NCBI RefSeq assembly: GCF_014201825.1
Contig: NZ_JACHFJ010000005.1
Coordinates: forward strand, 1 to 64,000
Length of the DNA stretch: 64,000 bases
Direction of reading: 5' to 3'
Source: Acidocella aromatica
GTDB lineage: Bacteria; Pseudomonadota; Alphaproteobacteria; Acetobacterales; Acetobacteraceae
Part shown: one piece after another, positions 24,061-31,596 of the stretch
How the letters are laid out: each line of letters begins with the position of its first letter
Position numbering within the stretch: position 1 is the first letter of the stretch
The notes under the pieces: model-generated
What the model saw: only the letters and a program-made list of their open reading frames with translations
Database searches by the model: none
Told to the model about the DNA's origin: nothing
Program-made: the position numbers and the translations under genes

Positions 24061-25434
24061 CTACAGCGCCGCGGCGACGCGCTCGATCACCCCACTCCAA
24101 TCATAGGGGCGCTGCTGGCGGAAGATCTTGATCGAGGGATACCAGGGGCTGTCCGCGCGGTTGAGCAGCCAGCGCCAATCCGGCGCATAGGGCAGCACCA
24201 GCGAGGCAGGCACATTGCTCGCCCCGGCCACATGCGCCACCGAGGTGTCGATCGTCACCAGCCGGTCCACGCTTTGCAGAATCGCCATGGTATCGAGGAA
24301 GTCGCCAATCTCCGGGCCGAGATTCACCAGCGGCGCGGGGCCGTAATAGCCGCCAACCTGGGCAATCTGATCGCCCTTCTGCACGGTGACGATGCAGATA
24401 TCCTCGCGCGCGAAGAGCGGAGCGAATTGTGTTAGTTTAAGTGTACGTTTCTTGTCGTTCTTGTGTGTTGGCCGCCCAGCCCATACCAGGGCGATGCGTT
24501 TTTTACCTTTCGGCGCCAGCCGGTCGAGCTTCTCCGCCCATTCGCGCACCAATGCCGGTGCGGGGTTCAGATAACCTGAGGGCGGCACGTTATCCGTGCC
24601 AATTCCGGCCAGACGCGGCAGGCCGGAGAGTGGGATATACGCCTCAAAATCACCTGTATCCTCCCAGCGCGTGACGATCTTGCCAATGCTGGGAAGCTGC
24701 CGGAGAATCGGGGTGAGTTCACCCGAGCAGGCCAGCACCGGCTGCGGGCAGAGCAGCGCGGCCCAGGGGATCAGCCGCCCGAACTGGATACAATCGCCAA
24801 AGCCCTGGTCGCCGATGATCAGCAACTTGCCCGGCGGCAGGGGCTTGCCATCCCATTGCGGCTTGTCAGTCTTGGGCAGCATGCCCTCGGCCTGCTTGAG
24901 CTTGAAGCGCCATTCATAGCTCTCCCAGCCCTCCTTCATTCTTCCCGCCAGCAGCAGCGCCTCGGCACGCTCGAAATGCGCTTCGGGATAATCGGCGTCG
25001 AGTTCGATCGCCTTGTCGGACATGCGCACGGCCTCGTCCAGCTCCAGCCGCTCGTAATGGATCAGCGCCAGATTAAAGTAAGCCCGCGAATCGTTCGAGG
25101 CCAACTCCACCGCCCGCTTGCCCGCGCGCAGGGCATCGTCCAGCCGCCCGGCACCGCGATACACCTCGCACATATTTCGTGGGTACAACGCCACATCCGG
25201 GGCGATGGCCTCGGCCTTTTCCATGCGCTCGATCGCCTGCGCCGTCCGCCCATTGCGATAGGCCACGATACCCGCCAGATGCAGGATATGCGGATGCTCC
25301 GGCATCGCCGCGAGCATCCGGTTGGCGAGATCGTCGGCCTCGGCGAGCTTGTTCTCCTGCTCCAGCCGGGCGAGTTTCTCCAGCGCCTCGGAGAGCGGAA
25401 TGACCTGCTTGCCGGTTTCCTGCGCGCCGCTCAT
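24061..25434 (-). CDS. TPR-repeat protein with GT9-like (heptosyltransferase-fold) C-terminal domain
   Basis: A 457-residue protein. Residues about 15-190 are tetratricopeptide repeats (HILHLAGIVAYRNGRTAQAIERMEKAEAIAP, ...YPEAHFERAEALLLAGRMKEGWESYEWRF). From about 205 there is a glycosyltransferase family 9-like region, with KLLIIGDQGFGDCIQFGRLIPW, RIALVWAGRPTHKNDKKRTLKL and VDRLVTIDTSVAHVAGASNVPASLVLPYAPDWRW. Such TPR-GT9 proteins occur near flagellar or surface glycosylation genes. Acceptor and donor are unknown. ATG overlaps the TGA of the upstream sulfotransferase gene (ATGA), which suggests joint expression. Confidence 0.82.
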   Translation of the reverse strand: MSGAQETGKQVIPLSEALEKLARLEQENKLAEADDLANRMLAAMPEHPHILHLAGIVAYRNGRTAQAIERMEKAEAIAPDVALYPRNMCEVYRGAGRLDDALRAGKRAVELASNDSRAYFNLALIHYERLELDEAVRMSDKAIELDADYPEAHFERAEALLLAGRMKEGWESYEWRFKLKQAEGMLPKTDKPQWDGKPLPPGKLLIIGDQGFGDCIQFGRLIPWAALLCPQPVLACSGELTPILRQLPSIGKIVTRWEDTGDFEAYIPLSGLPRLAGIGTDNVPPSGYLNPAPALVREWAEKLDRLAPKGKKRIALVWAGRPTHKNDKKRTLKLTQFAPLFAREDICIVTVQKGDQIAQVGGYYGPAPLVNLGPEIGDFLDTMAILQSVDRLVTIDTSVAHVAGASNVPASLVLPYAPDWRWLLNRADSPWYPSIKIFRQQRPYDWSGVIERVAAAL

Positions 25435-26867
25435 GGCTCTGCCTCCCCATTCTCATAGCCCATCGCCGAAATCCAGGGGGTCAGCTCCTCGCGCACGTCG
25501 TCGAACAGATGCGGCATCTCGGCGAGATAAGCCTTGTGCCGGAAGGCCGCGCGCTCATGCACCGACTCGCGCAGCTCGGCCTCGCCGGGCGGCGCTTCCT
25601 CCACACCGATGAAATCCAGCACCGCGCGCAGCACGGCCTGCGGGTTGCGCACCAGCGCCTCGTAGCGCACCGGCAGGTAACGCAGCGTTAGTTGTCCGCG
25701 GTAATGGCCGATCATCCTGGCCTGCAGCGAGAAATACCGCGCCAGCGCCGGTACGCTCGCCTGGGCGTTGCCTTCCAGCTTCCGGTCCTGGCCAAAATTT
25801 GAGAGCATCAGGTCGTAAGGGTGGCGCAGAACATGGATGATTGGCGCCTCCGGGTAGAGCAGCTTGATCAGCCCGAGATGCCAGAAATTACTGGCCGCAC
25901 GGTCGGTGACAAAACGTACACCAGGGCGCAGCAAGCCGAGCCGGGCGCGACGGCTCTCGTAGAGCGTGCGCAGCCGCTCGGGAGACTCGACGCCATTCGC
26001 CACGAGAAAATCATCCAATGCTTCAGGGTAAGGGGCGCCGCCGCCAGCCAGCCGCGCTACCTCGTCCGCCAGACCGGCCACAGGTGCGGCCTCATCGCCC
26101 GCCGCGAAGCCTGCTACATGCGCCAGCAATTGTTCCAGCAGCCCGCTGCCCGAGCGCGGAAAGCCAAGCAGGAACACAGGTGTGAACGCCCCCGCACCTG
26201 CACGCGGCAAAGGCTGCACGCGGTCGGCGGTGAAATACGCCTTGTACGCGGCCGCGCGGGCTTCCAGCGGCGCAGGCTTATAGGCAAGTCCATTGCGCTC
26301 GCGCTGGATGTGACGTGCCGTGGCAAAGGCGGTCACGGCCTCCTGGCGGCGGCCTAGCTGGGCCATGGCCTGCCCCATGGAGAGCATCTCCAGCGGCACC
26401 AGGGCTTCCGGCGGTCCCAGCCTGTCGAGCGCTGCCTGCGGCTGGTTCATGGCCAGATCCGCCATCACCCGCAGCAGGCGTAGCGTGCGGTCATCAGGCC
26501 AGCGGGCCAGCGCGCCGTCCAGCAATGCGATGGCCTTCTCCCGGTTGCCGCGCTCGAACTCCACCTGCGCATAGCCGCCAATCCCGCGCCGGTTGTCCGA
26601 TTGTGGACCGATCACCTTGCCGTACAGCTCGGCGGCTTCGTCCAGCCGCCCCTGCTGGCGCAAATTCCAGGCGAGGTTGGAGAGCGCCAGCTCATCCTCC
26701 CGCCCCAGCAGCTTGATAGCACGGCGATAGTGATATTCACCCGCGGCGGCATTCCCGGTCTCGGTGAGCACCACGCCCATCATGTGCTGGGCCGAGGCAT
26801 CCTTTGGCCCCGCTTTCAGCGCCTCGGCGGCCGGGGCCAGCGCGTCCGCATGCCGCCCCTGCCCCAC
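25431..26867 (-). CDS. TPR-sulfotransferase protein, C-terminal part of a frameshifted gene
   Basis: The 478-residue open frame (GTG at 26867) carries TPR repeats (DALAPAAEALKAGPKDASAQHMMGVVLTETGNAAAGEYHYRRAI...) up to about 190. A sulfotransferase domain follows: TPVFLLGFPRSGSGLLEQLLAH (about 230-250) is the PAPS-binding loop, and FVTDRAASNFWHLGLIKLLYPEAPIIHVLRHPYD matches the 3'-phosphate motif. It would transfer sulfate from PAPS, possibly to glycans or a protein. The frame lacks a family N-terminus. That is present in another frame at 26930-27229, and the junction is a GGGCC repeat. If unrepaired, only this shorter product could be made. ATGA overlap with the TPR-GT9 gene. Confidence 0.78.
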   Translation of the reverse strand: MGQGRHADALAPAAEALKAGPKDASAQHMMGVVLTETGNAAAGEYHYRRAIKLLGREDELALSNLAWNLRQQGRLDEAAELYGKVIGPQSDNRRGIGGYAQVEFERGNREKAIALLDGALARWPDDRTLRLLRVMADLAMNQPQAALDRLGPPEALVPLEMLSMGQAMAQLGRRQEAVTAFATARHIQRERNGLAYKPAPLEARAAAYKAYFTADRVQPLPRAGAGAFTPVFLLGFPRSGSGLLEQLLAHVAGFAAGDEAAPVAGLADEVARLAGGGAPYPEALDDFLVANGVESPERLRTLYESRRARLGLLRPGVRFVTDRAASNFWHLGLIKLLYPEAPIIHVLRHPYDLMLSNFGQDRKLEGNAQASVPALARYFSLQARMIGHYRGQLTLRYLPVRYEALVRNPQAVLRAVLDFIGVEEAPPGEAELRESVHERAAFRHKAYLAEMPHLFDDVREELTPWISAMGYENGEAEP

Positions 26868-27229
26868 CAGATATTGCGCGTACTGCGTATTCGCCGTGGC
26901 GCGGGCCTGGGCCGGGCCGGGCCGGGCAGCGCCGCCAGCCTTGCTCCCAGCGCCTCCGCCGCGCTGTGGCGTTGCTGCGCCTTGCGGATCTCGAACAGCA
27001 CACGCAGAGCCAGCCGATGGTTCGGCGCCAGGTCGAGCACCTTCAGGCTCAGCGCCTCGGCCTCACCGTATTTCTTCTCGTTGAACAGGCGGATCGCGTC
27101 ATTGGCCTGCGAGTCGAGCAGTGCCAGGCTCTCCGCCTCGGCCAGCCCCCCTGGCGGCAAGGAACAACAGCGTACCGCCCGCAAACCGCTTCCGCACGGG
27201 CACAAGCCACTCGCTTTTTGTTCCGTCAC
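26816..27229 (-). pseudogene. N-terminal part of the TPR-sulfotransferase gene (SEC-C motif, frame broken)
   Basis: GTG at 27229 opens a frame with an N-terminal SEC-C zinc motif (CPCGSGLRAVRCC, residues 10-22). First TPRs follow (DSQANDAIRLFNEKKYGEAEALSLKVLDLAPNHRLALRVLFEIRKAQQ). Coding quality ends near residue 105 at LPGPA; from there the frame reads Arg/Trp-rich noise to a stop at 26816. The proper continuation (QARATANTQYAQYLVGQGRHADAL) is in the frame of the downstream ORF. Deleting one 5-base GGGCC unit at 26909-26923 joins both into a gene of 25431-27229. Called broken or switchable. Confidence 0.72.
26903..26927. repeat. GGGCC short tandem repeat at the frameshift point
   Basis: The plus strand reads GGGCC, T, then three perfect tandem GGGCC units (26909-26923) and a partial fourth. 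Five is not a multiple of three, so each gain or loss changes the reading frame. With two tandem units the frames of the flanking halves match. Confidence 0.85.
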
Positions 27230-27391
27230 CGCCTCATACCCGTTCGTTGCGCCTCGACATGCTTACAGTCTTTTGCCGCCCAGGCAACGCGTGGAGCCTT
27301 CAAGTTTTTGCGACTTATTCTCATAACGCGATGATTCTCTTGACGTTTTGATCGGCGCCCGCCAGATGACGGCGAGATAAAGGAGAGATCC

Positions 27392-28348
27392 ATGCGTGAT
27401 TTTTCGCAGCTGAGCGAGCGCGAAGTCCTGGCCCTTGCCATCGGCGCCGAGGAAGAAGACGGTCGCATCTATCTCGACATCGCGGAGCGTCTTCGCGAGA
27501 ACTATCCTGCCTCGGCCCAAACATTCGCCGAGATGGCCGCGCAGGAGAGCGAGCATCGCCGCGAGTTGCTTGAACTCTACCGCGAGAAATTCGGCGAGCA
27601 TATTCCGCTGATTCGCCGCCAGGACGTGCGAGGCTTCCTCAGCCGCAAGCCCGTGTGGCAGTTGCCCAGCCCGAGCATCAACGAGATCCGTGACCTCGCC
27701 GAAAGCATGGAGGTGGAGACCCAGCGTTTCTACCGTTTCGCCGCCTCCCGCGCGACGGATGTTTCCATCCGCAAATTGCTGGGCGATCTGGCGGACGCCG
27801 AGGCCGAACACGAGCAGAAGGCCGAGGCGATCTCGGCAAAGAACCTACCCGATGCGGTGCGAGAGGAAGAGGACGAGCACGCCAAGCGCATGTTCGTGCT
27901 GCAATTCATCCAGCCCGGTCTGGTCGGGCTGATGGACGGCTCCGTCTCCACACTGGCTCCGATCTTCGCGGCGGCCTTCTCCACCCATAACCCGTTCTCC
28001 GCCTTCCTGGTGGGCGCGGCGGCGGCACTGGGTGCCGGTATTTCCATGGGCTTTGCGGAGGCGCTCTCGGACGACGGTTCGCTGACCGGGCGCGGCACGC
28101 CTTACATGCGCGGGCTGGTGACAGGGCTGATGACCACGCTGGGCGGGCTTGGGCATACCCTGCCCTTCCTCATCCCCAATTTCCATCTGGCGCTTATCGT
28201 CGCGTTCTGCGTTGTGGCCGTGGAGCTGGCGGCCATCTCCTGGATCCGCTGGCGTTATATGGACACCTCGCCCATCCGCGCCACGCTACAAGTGGCGCTG
28301 GGCGGCGTGCTAGTGTTCGCCACAGGCGTACTGATCGGCGCTGGTTAG
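27392..28348 (+). CDS. mbfA: Membrane-bound ferritin MbfA (ferritin-like plus VIT1-type iron exporter)
   Basis: A 318-residue protein with an N-terminal erythrin-vacuolar-iron-transport ferritin-like domain (about 1-165). Repeated diiron-type Glu/His residues are in [38 protein letters not shown] and [11 protein letters not shown]. Next comes a C-terminal VIT1/CCC1-like membrane domain with five TM helices ([21 protein letters not shown] onward). In rhizobia MbfA exports iron from the cytosol and protects against peroxide and acid/iron stress. RBS aaaggaga 5 bases before ATG. It stands alone, convergent with the XRE-cupin gene. Regulation by Irr/Fur is likely from the family, but no clear box was found. 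Confidence 0.93.
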   Translation: MRDFSQLSEREVLALAIGAEEEDGRIYLDIAERLRENYPASAQTFAEMAAQESEHRRELLELYREKFGEHIPLIRRQDVRGFLSRKPVWQLPSPSINEIRDLAESMEVETQRFYRFAASRATDVSIRKLLGDLADAEAEHEQKAEAISAKNLPDAVREEEDEHAKRMFVLQFIQPGLVGLMDGSVSTLAPIFAAAFSTHNPFSAFLVGAAAALGAGISMGFAEALSDDGSLTGRGTPYMRGLVTGLMTTLGGLGHTLPFLIPNFHLALIVAFCVVAVELAAISWIRWRYMDTSPIRATLQVALGGVLVFATGVLIGAG

Positions 28349-28352
28349 TTTT

Positions 28353-28399
28353 AGAAGCTTTTGGTGTTTTTAAAAAAGGGCACCAAAAGCTTCTGTTAG
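28353..28399. terminator. Bidirectional terminator between mbfA and the XRE-cupin gene
   Basis: A perfect 14-bp stem AGAAGCTTTTGGTG (28353-28366) with CACCAAAAGCTTCT (28381-28394) is flanked by T-rich sequence (gttagtttt) on the right and matching A-rich sequence on the left. It serves both convergent genes. Confidence 0.85.
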
Positions 28400-29130
28400 T
28401 TTTCGTGCTTGCCCGCGGGCTCGCGCGCGTAGGTGATGATCGAGAGATAGGTCATCGGCTTGACCAGCAGCTTCTCCGGCCCGTGCGGCGCCGCTGAATC
28501 GAACAGCAGCGCATCGCCGGGCGTGAGGTGGTAGGATTGCTCGCCGTGGCGGTACAGCACCTCCCCGGCGATCATGTAGATGAACTCCGTCCCCTCATGC
28601 TGGAACGCCGGATACGGCACCGCATCCTTGGACAGGGTGATAAGATACGGCTCCACCACAACATCGCCGCCCAGAGCGTGGCCGAGCAGCGAATACTGAT
28701 GCCCCGCCTTGGACCCGCGCCGCTCGATGACCACGCCGGTCCCTGCCTTCACGAAGGAACAGTCGCGCTTTTCCTCGAAGGTGGAGAAGAAGGTGGTGAT
28801 CGGCACATTCAACGCGGTGGCCAGCGCCTGCAACGAGGCCAGCGAGGGCGAGATCTGTCCGTTCTCAATCTTCGAGAGCATGCCGCCCGAAAGCCCGGCG
28901 GCGGCGGCCAGTTCGGAAACCGTAATGCCAACACGCCGGCGCAGCTGGCGCACCTGCACGCCAATGGCCTGCTCCAGCGTAAGGTCGGACACCGCCGCGG
29001 CGCTGCTGCCGGTAGTGAACGGCTCGGCAATCTGCTCGGGCAACCCGGCCTCAGCCAGCGCTTCCGGCAATGGAGCCTTGATAACTCGAGCCTTTTCCTG
29101 CACCGGCTTCCTCTGCGCACGCACCGCCAT
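28396..29130 (-). CDS. XRE-family transcriptional regulator with C-terminal cupin sensor
   Basis: A 244-residue regulator. After a disordered N-terminus of about 55 residues there is an HTH (VRQLRRRVGITVSELAAAAGLSGGMLSKIENGQISPSLASLQALATALN, about 60-108). A cupin_2 domain follows (YPAFQHEGTEFIYMIAGEVLYRHGEQSYHLTPGDALLFDSAAPHGPE, about 180-225) with the HxxTE..Y and metal-site H. Members control amine, polyamine or amino-acid catabolism. Its position 113 bp after folD at the end of the sarcosine-oxidase/C1 block makes it a candidate regulator of that block, by inference. RBS ggaggt before ATG at 29130. Confidence 0.85.
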   Translation of the reverse strand: MAVRAQRKPVQEKARVIKAPLPEALAEAGLPEQIAEPFTTGSSAAAVSDLTLEQAIGVQVRQLRRRVGITVSELAAAAGLSGGMLSKIENGQISPSLASLQALATALNVPITTFFSTFEEKRDCSFVKAGTGVVIERRGSKAGHQYSLLGHALGGDVVVEPYLITLSKDAVPYPAFQHEGTEFIYMIAGEVLYRHGEQSYHLTPGDALLFDSAAPHGPEKLLVKPMTYLSIITYAREPAGKHEN

Positions 29131-29243
29131 AAATCTACCTCCGTCGCAAATTATTATGACGCGGAGGTAGAAAAGGCCAGCCTTGTTTACAAATCAACGG
29201 CGCAACGATGACCGGCTCATGACGCCGGCACCGTTTCTTTCCG

Positions 29244-30101
29244 TTAGCGCGCGGCTTCCAGCCTCTTGGCGGCGGTCAGCGTGTTGCGCAGCAGGCAGGC
29301 GATGGTCATGGGACCAACACCGCCCGGAACCGGGGTAATCTTGCCCGCAATGGGGGCTGCCTCAGCATAAGCCACATCGCCCACCAGCTTGGTCTTGCCC
29401 TCGCTCGCCGGCACGCGGTTGATGCCGACATCGATGACCACCGCACCCGGCTTGACCCAGTCGCCCTTCACCATCTCCGGGCGGCCGACGGCGGCCACCA
29501 GAATATCCGCCGTGCGACACAGCCCCGGCAGGTCGCGGGTCTTGGAATGCGCCATGGTCACGGTGCAATTCTGCTGGAGCAGCAGCTGCGCCACCGGCTT
29601 GCCCACGAGGTTGGAGCGCCCGATCACCACGGCATGCAGCCCGGTCATGTCGGAGATGTTATCTTGTAGCAGCAGCAGGCAGCCCAGCGGGGTGCAGGGG
29701 ATCAGCCCCTCGGCGCCCGAGGCAAGACGCCCGGCATTCACCACGGTCAGCCCGTCCACGTCCTTCTCGGGGGAAATGGTGGCGATCACCGATTCGGTAT
29801 CCAGATGCTTCGGCAGCGGCAACTGCACCAGAATGCCATGCACCGCCGGATCGGCATTGAGCTGGCTCACCAGGGCCAGCAACTGCTCCTGCGTGGTGTC
29901 CGCCGGCAGGCGGTGCTCGAAGGAGTTCATGCCGACTTCCACGGTCTGCTTCGCCTTGTTGGCTACATACACCTTGGAGGCCGGATCTTCGCCCACCAGC
30001 ACCACGGCCAGGCCGGGCTTGTAGGAGAGCGTCGCGACTTCCGCCGCGATTTCGGCACGAAGTTTGGTGGCAAAGGCCTTGCCGTCGATAATCTGGGTCA
30101 A
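29244..30101 (-). CDS. folD: Bifunctional methylene-THF dehydrogenase/methenyl-THF cyclohydrolase
   Basis: A 285-residue FolD. It converts 5,10-methylene-THF to 10-formyl-THF with NADP. Family motifs are present: [17 protein letters not shown] (about 43-59, catalytic Tyr/Lys), [26 protein letters not shown], the Rossmann segment [17 protein letters not shown] and [15 protein letters not shown] near the C-terminus. The start is TTG at 30101 (TTG ACC CAG), the only codon that gives the normal MTQIIDGKA-type N-terminus. It lies 104 bp after purU on the same strand and continues the fate of the C1 unit made by sarcosine oxidase. Confidence 0.96.
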   Translation of the reverse strand: MTQIIDGKAFATKLRAEIAAEVATLSYKPGLAVVLVGEDPASKVYVANKAKQTVEVGMNSFEHRLPADTTQEQLLALVSQLNADPAVHGILVQLPLPKHLDTESVIATISPEKDVDGLTVVNAGRLASGAEGLIPCTPLGCLLLLQDNISDMTGLHAVVIGRSNLVGKPVAQLLLQQNCTVTMAHSKTRDLPGLCRTADILVAAVGRPEMVKGDWVKPGAVVIDVGINRVPASEGKTKLVGDVAYAEAAPIAGKITPVPGGVGPMTIACLLRNTLTAAKRLEAAR

Positions 30102-30205
30102 AATCTTACATCCCTGCGCCTGCCTCCGCCCATGGCGGAGGTGGTTGATACGAAATAGGTGGCGCCATTTTAGAACCCGGCGCCCGAGATAGCCACAAGC
30201 TGGCT

Positions 30206-31066
30206 TTAGCTCGCGAACACCACGGTTTTCTTCCCGTTCGGGATCACCCGGTCTTCCAGATGGTAGCGCACGGCGCGGGCCAACACCCGGCGCTCGATGT
30301 CACGCCCCTTGCGGACCAGATCATCCGGCGTGTCGGCATGGGTAATGCGCTCCACGTCCTGCTCGATGATCGGGCCCTCATCGAGGTCCGACGTCACGTA
30401 ATGCGCCGTGGCGCCGATCAGCTTCACGCCCCGACCATGCGCTTGATGGTAGGGCTTCGCCCCCTTGAAGCCGGGCAGGAAGGAGTGATGGATATTGATG
30501 CAGCGGCCCGAGAGCTTCTGGGCCAGCGCGTCGGAGAGCACCTGCATATAGCGCGCCAGCACCACCAGCTCGGACTTAGTCTCCTTCACCAGCGCCCAGA
30601 TCTGCGCCTCCTGCTCCATCTTGGTATCCTTGGTGATGGGCAGATGGTGGAAGGGCAGCCCACCGAAATCCAGCCCGGCGTAGTTCTCGATGCCATGATT
30701 GGAGACGATGGCGGTGGGCGTCATCTCCAGCTCGCCGATGCGCCAGCGGTAGAGCAGGTCTGCAAGGCAATGGTCGAACTTGGAGACCAGCAGCAGCACC
30801 CGGCGCGGGGCGGAATGATCGGAGATCTTCCAGCCCATCTTGAACTCCTCGGCGATGGGCGCAAAGCTCTCGCGCAGCGCCTCAATGCCCGCCGAGCCAC
30901 CGAGATCGAAGGCAATGCGGGCAAAGAACTTGCTGGTCTCGGCATCGTCGAATTGCTGGGCCTCGCGGATATCCGCGCCCTGCTCGAACAGATAAGTGGT
31001 CACACGGGCCACGATGCCGGGGCGGTTGAGGCAGGAGAGTGTCAGCACATATTGGGCTTTGGACAT
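30206..31066 (-). CDS. purU: Formyltetrahydrofolate deformylase
   Basis: A 286-residue enzyme that hydrolyses 10-formyl-THF to formate and free THF. An N-terminal ACT domain ([28 protein letters not shown], about 5-85) is followed by a formyltransferase-fold domain. Its active-site segment is [44 protein letters not shown] (about 218-262, with His and Asp). The ATG at 31066 matches the family; the frame runs 21 codons further up without similarity. The gene follows soxG by 59 bp. In sarcosine operons PurU recycles THF. Confidence 0.95.
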   Translation of the reverse strand: MSKAQYVLTLSCLNRPGIVARVTTYLFEQGADIREAQQFDDAETSKFFARIAFDLGGSAGIEALRESFAPIAEEFKMGWKISDHSAPRRVLLLVSKFDHCLADLLYRWRIGELEMTPTAIVSNHGIENYAGLDFGGLPFHHLPITKDTKMEQEAQIWALVKETKSELVVLARYMQVLSDALAQKLSGRCINIHHSFLPGFKGAKPYHQAHGRGVKLIGATAHYVTSDLDEGPIIEQDVERITHADTPDDLVRKGRDIERRVLARAVRYHLEDRVIPNGKKTVVFAS

Positions 31067-31125
31067 GGAAGAAGCATTCCTGAGGTTCGGTTGAAGAAAG
31101 AGGTACAGCGCGCGCCGCGCTGCCT

Positions 31126-31596
31126 TCAACCTCGCCCCGAAGTGAATTCCTCCGCCGCCTCGGCCAGCGCATGATGCAAGGCCCCGGCAAAGCTGCGGAA
31201 ACAGGCGAGAATGTAAGCATCACCCTCGCGCCAGACCCGCACGCCGATATGCGCGGCCGAGGTGATGGCAACGTCATCCGGGGCGAAGCGCTCGATATCG
31301 ATGGGCAGCAGCTTCTTCAGAATTACCACGGCAAACGGCCCCGTGACGGCGAAGCTGAACAGCCCGTCCGACTGGTCGGTGACTGACGCCCCAATGCGGG
31401 CGGCGAGCTCGGCCGCCTCAGTGTCCAGGAACAGCCAGGAATTGGGGCCGTTCCAGAGGATATTGCCCAAGCGTTTGCCCGCGCTCGGCAACTCCAGCCC
31501 CACCGGCTGGCGGCTGGCCAGGCTGGCAATGCTGCGGATGGGCAGCGGGGCGAAATGTGCCATGGCCCTCAGCGCGGGTAGTGAAACATCAAGCAT
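31126..31596 (-). CDS. soxG: Sarcosine oxidase gamma subunit
   Basis: A 156-residue SoxG-type subunit of heterotetrameric sarcosine oxidase. Typical features are the [14 protein letters not shown] strand and the [47 protein letters not shown] core, which resembles the aminomethyltransferase fold. The end reads [20 protein letters not shown]. It is somewhat short for the family, mainly at the N-terminus. The ATG at 31596 overlaps the last codons of soxA by 8 bases. It has no known redox centre and contributes to assembly. Confidence 0.88.
   Translation of the reverse strand: MLDVSLPALRAMAHFAPLPIRSIASLASRQPVGLELPSAGKRLGNILWNGPNSWLFLDTEAAELAARIGASVTDQSDGLFSFAVTGPFAVVILKKLLPIDIERFAPDDVAITSAAHIGVRVWREGDAYILACFRSFAGALHHALAEAAEEFTSGRG

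Noticed and set aside
27315-27326. TTATTCTCATAA before mbfA as an Irr/Fur box
   Set aside because: It is a weak 4-bp palindrome and does not match the ICE-box or Fur consensus well enough to claim.
30123-30141. CCTCCGCC-CAT-GGCGGAGG hairpin between purU and folD as a terminator
   Set aside because: There is no T-run on the minus strand after the stem; it may only stabilise the transcript.
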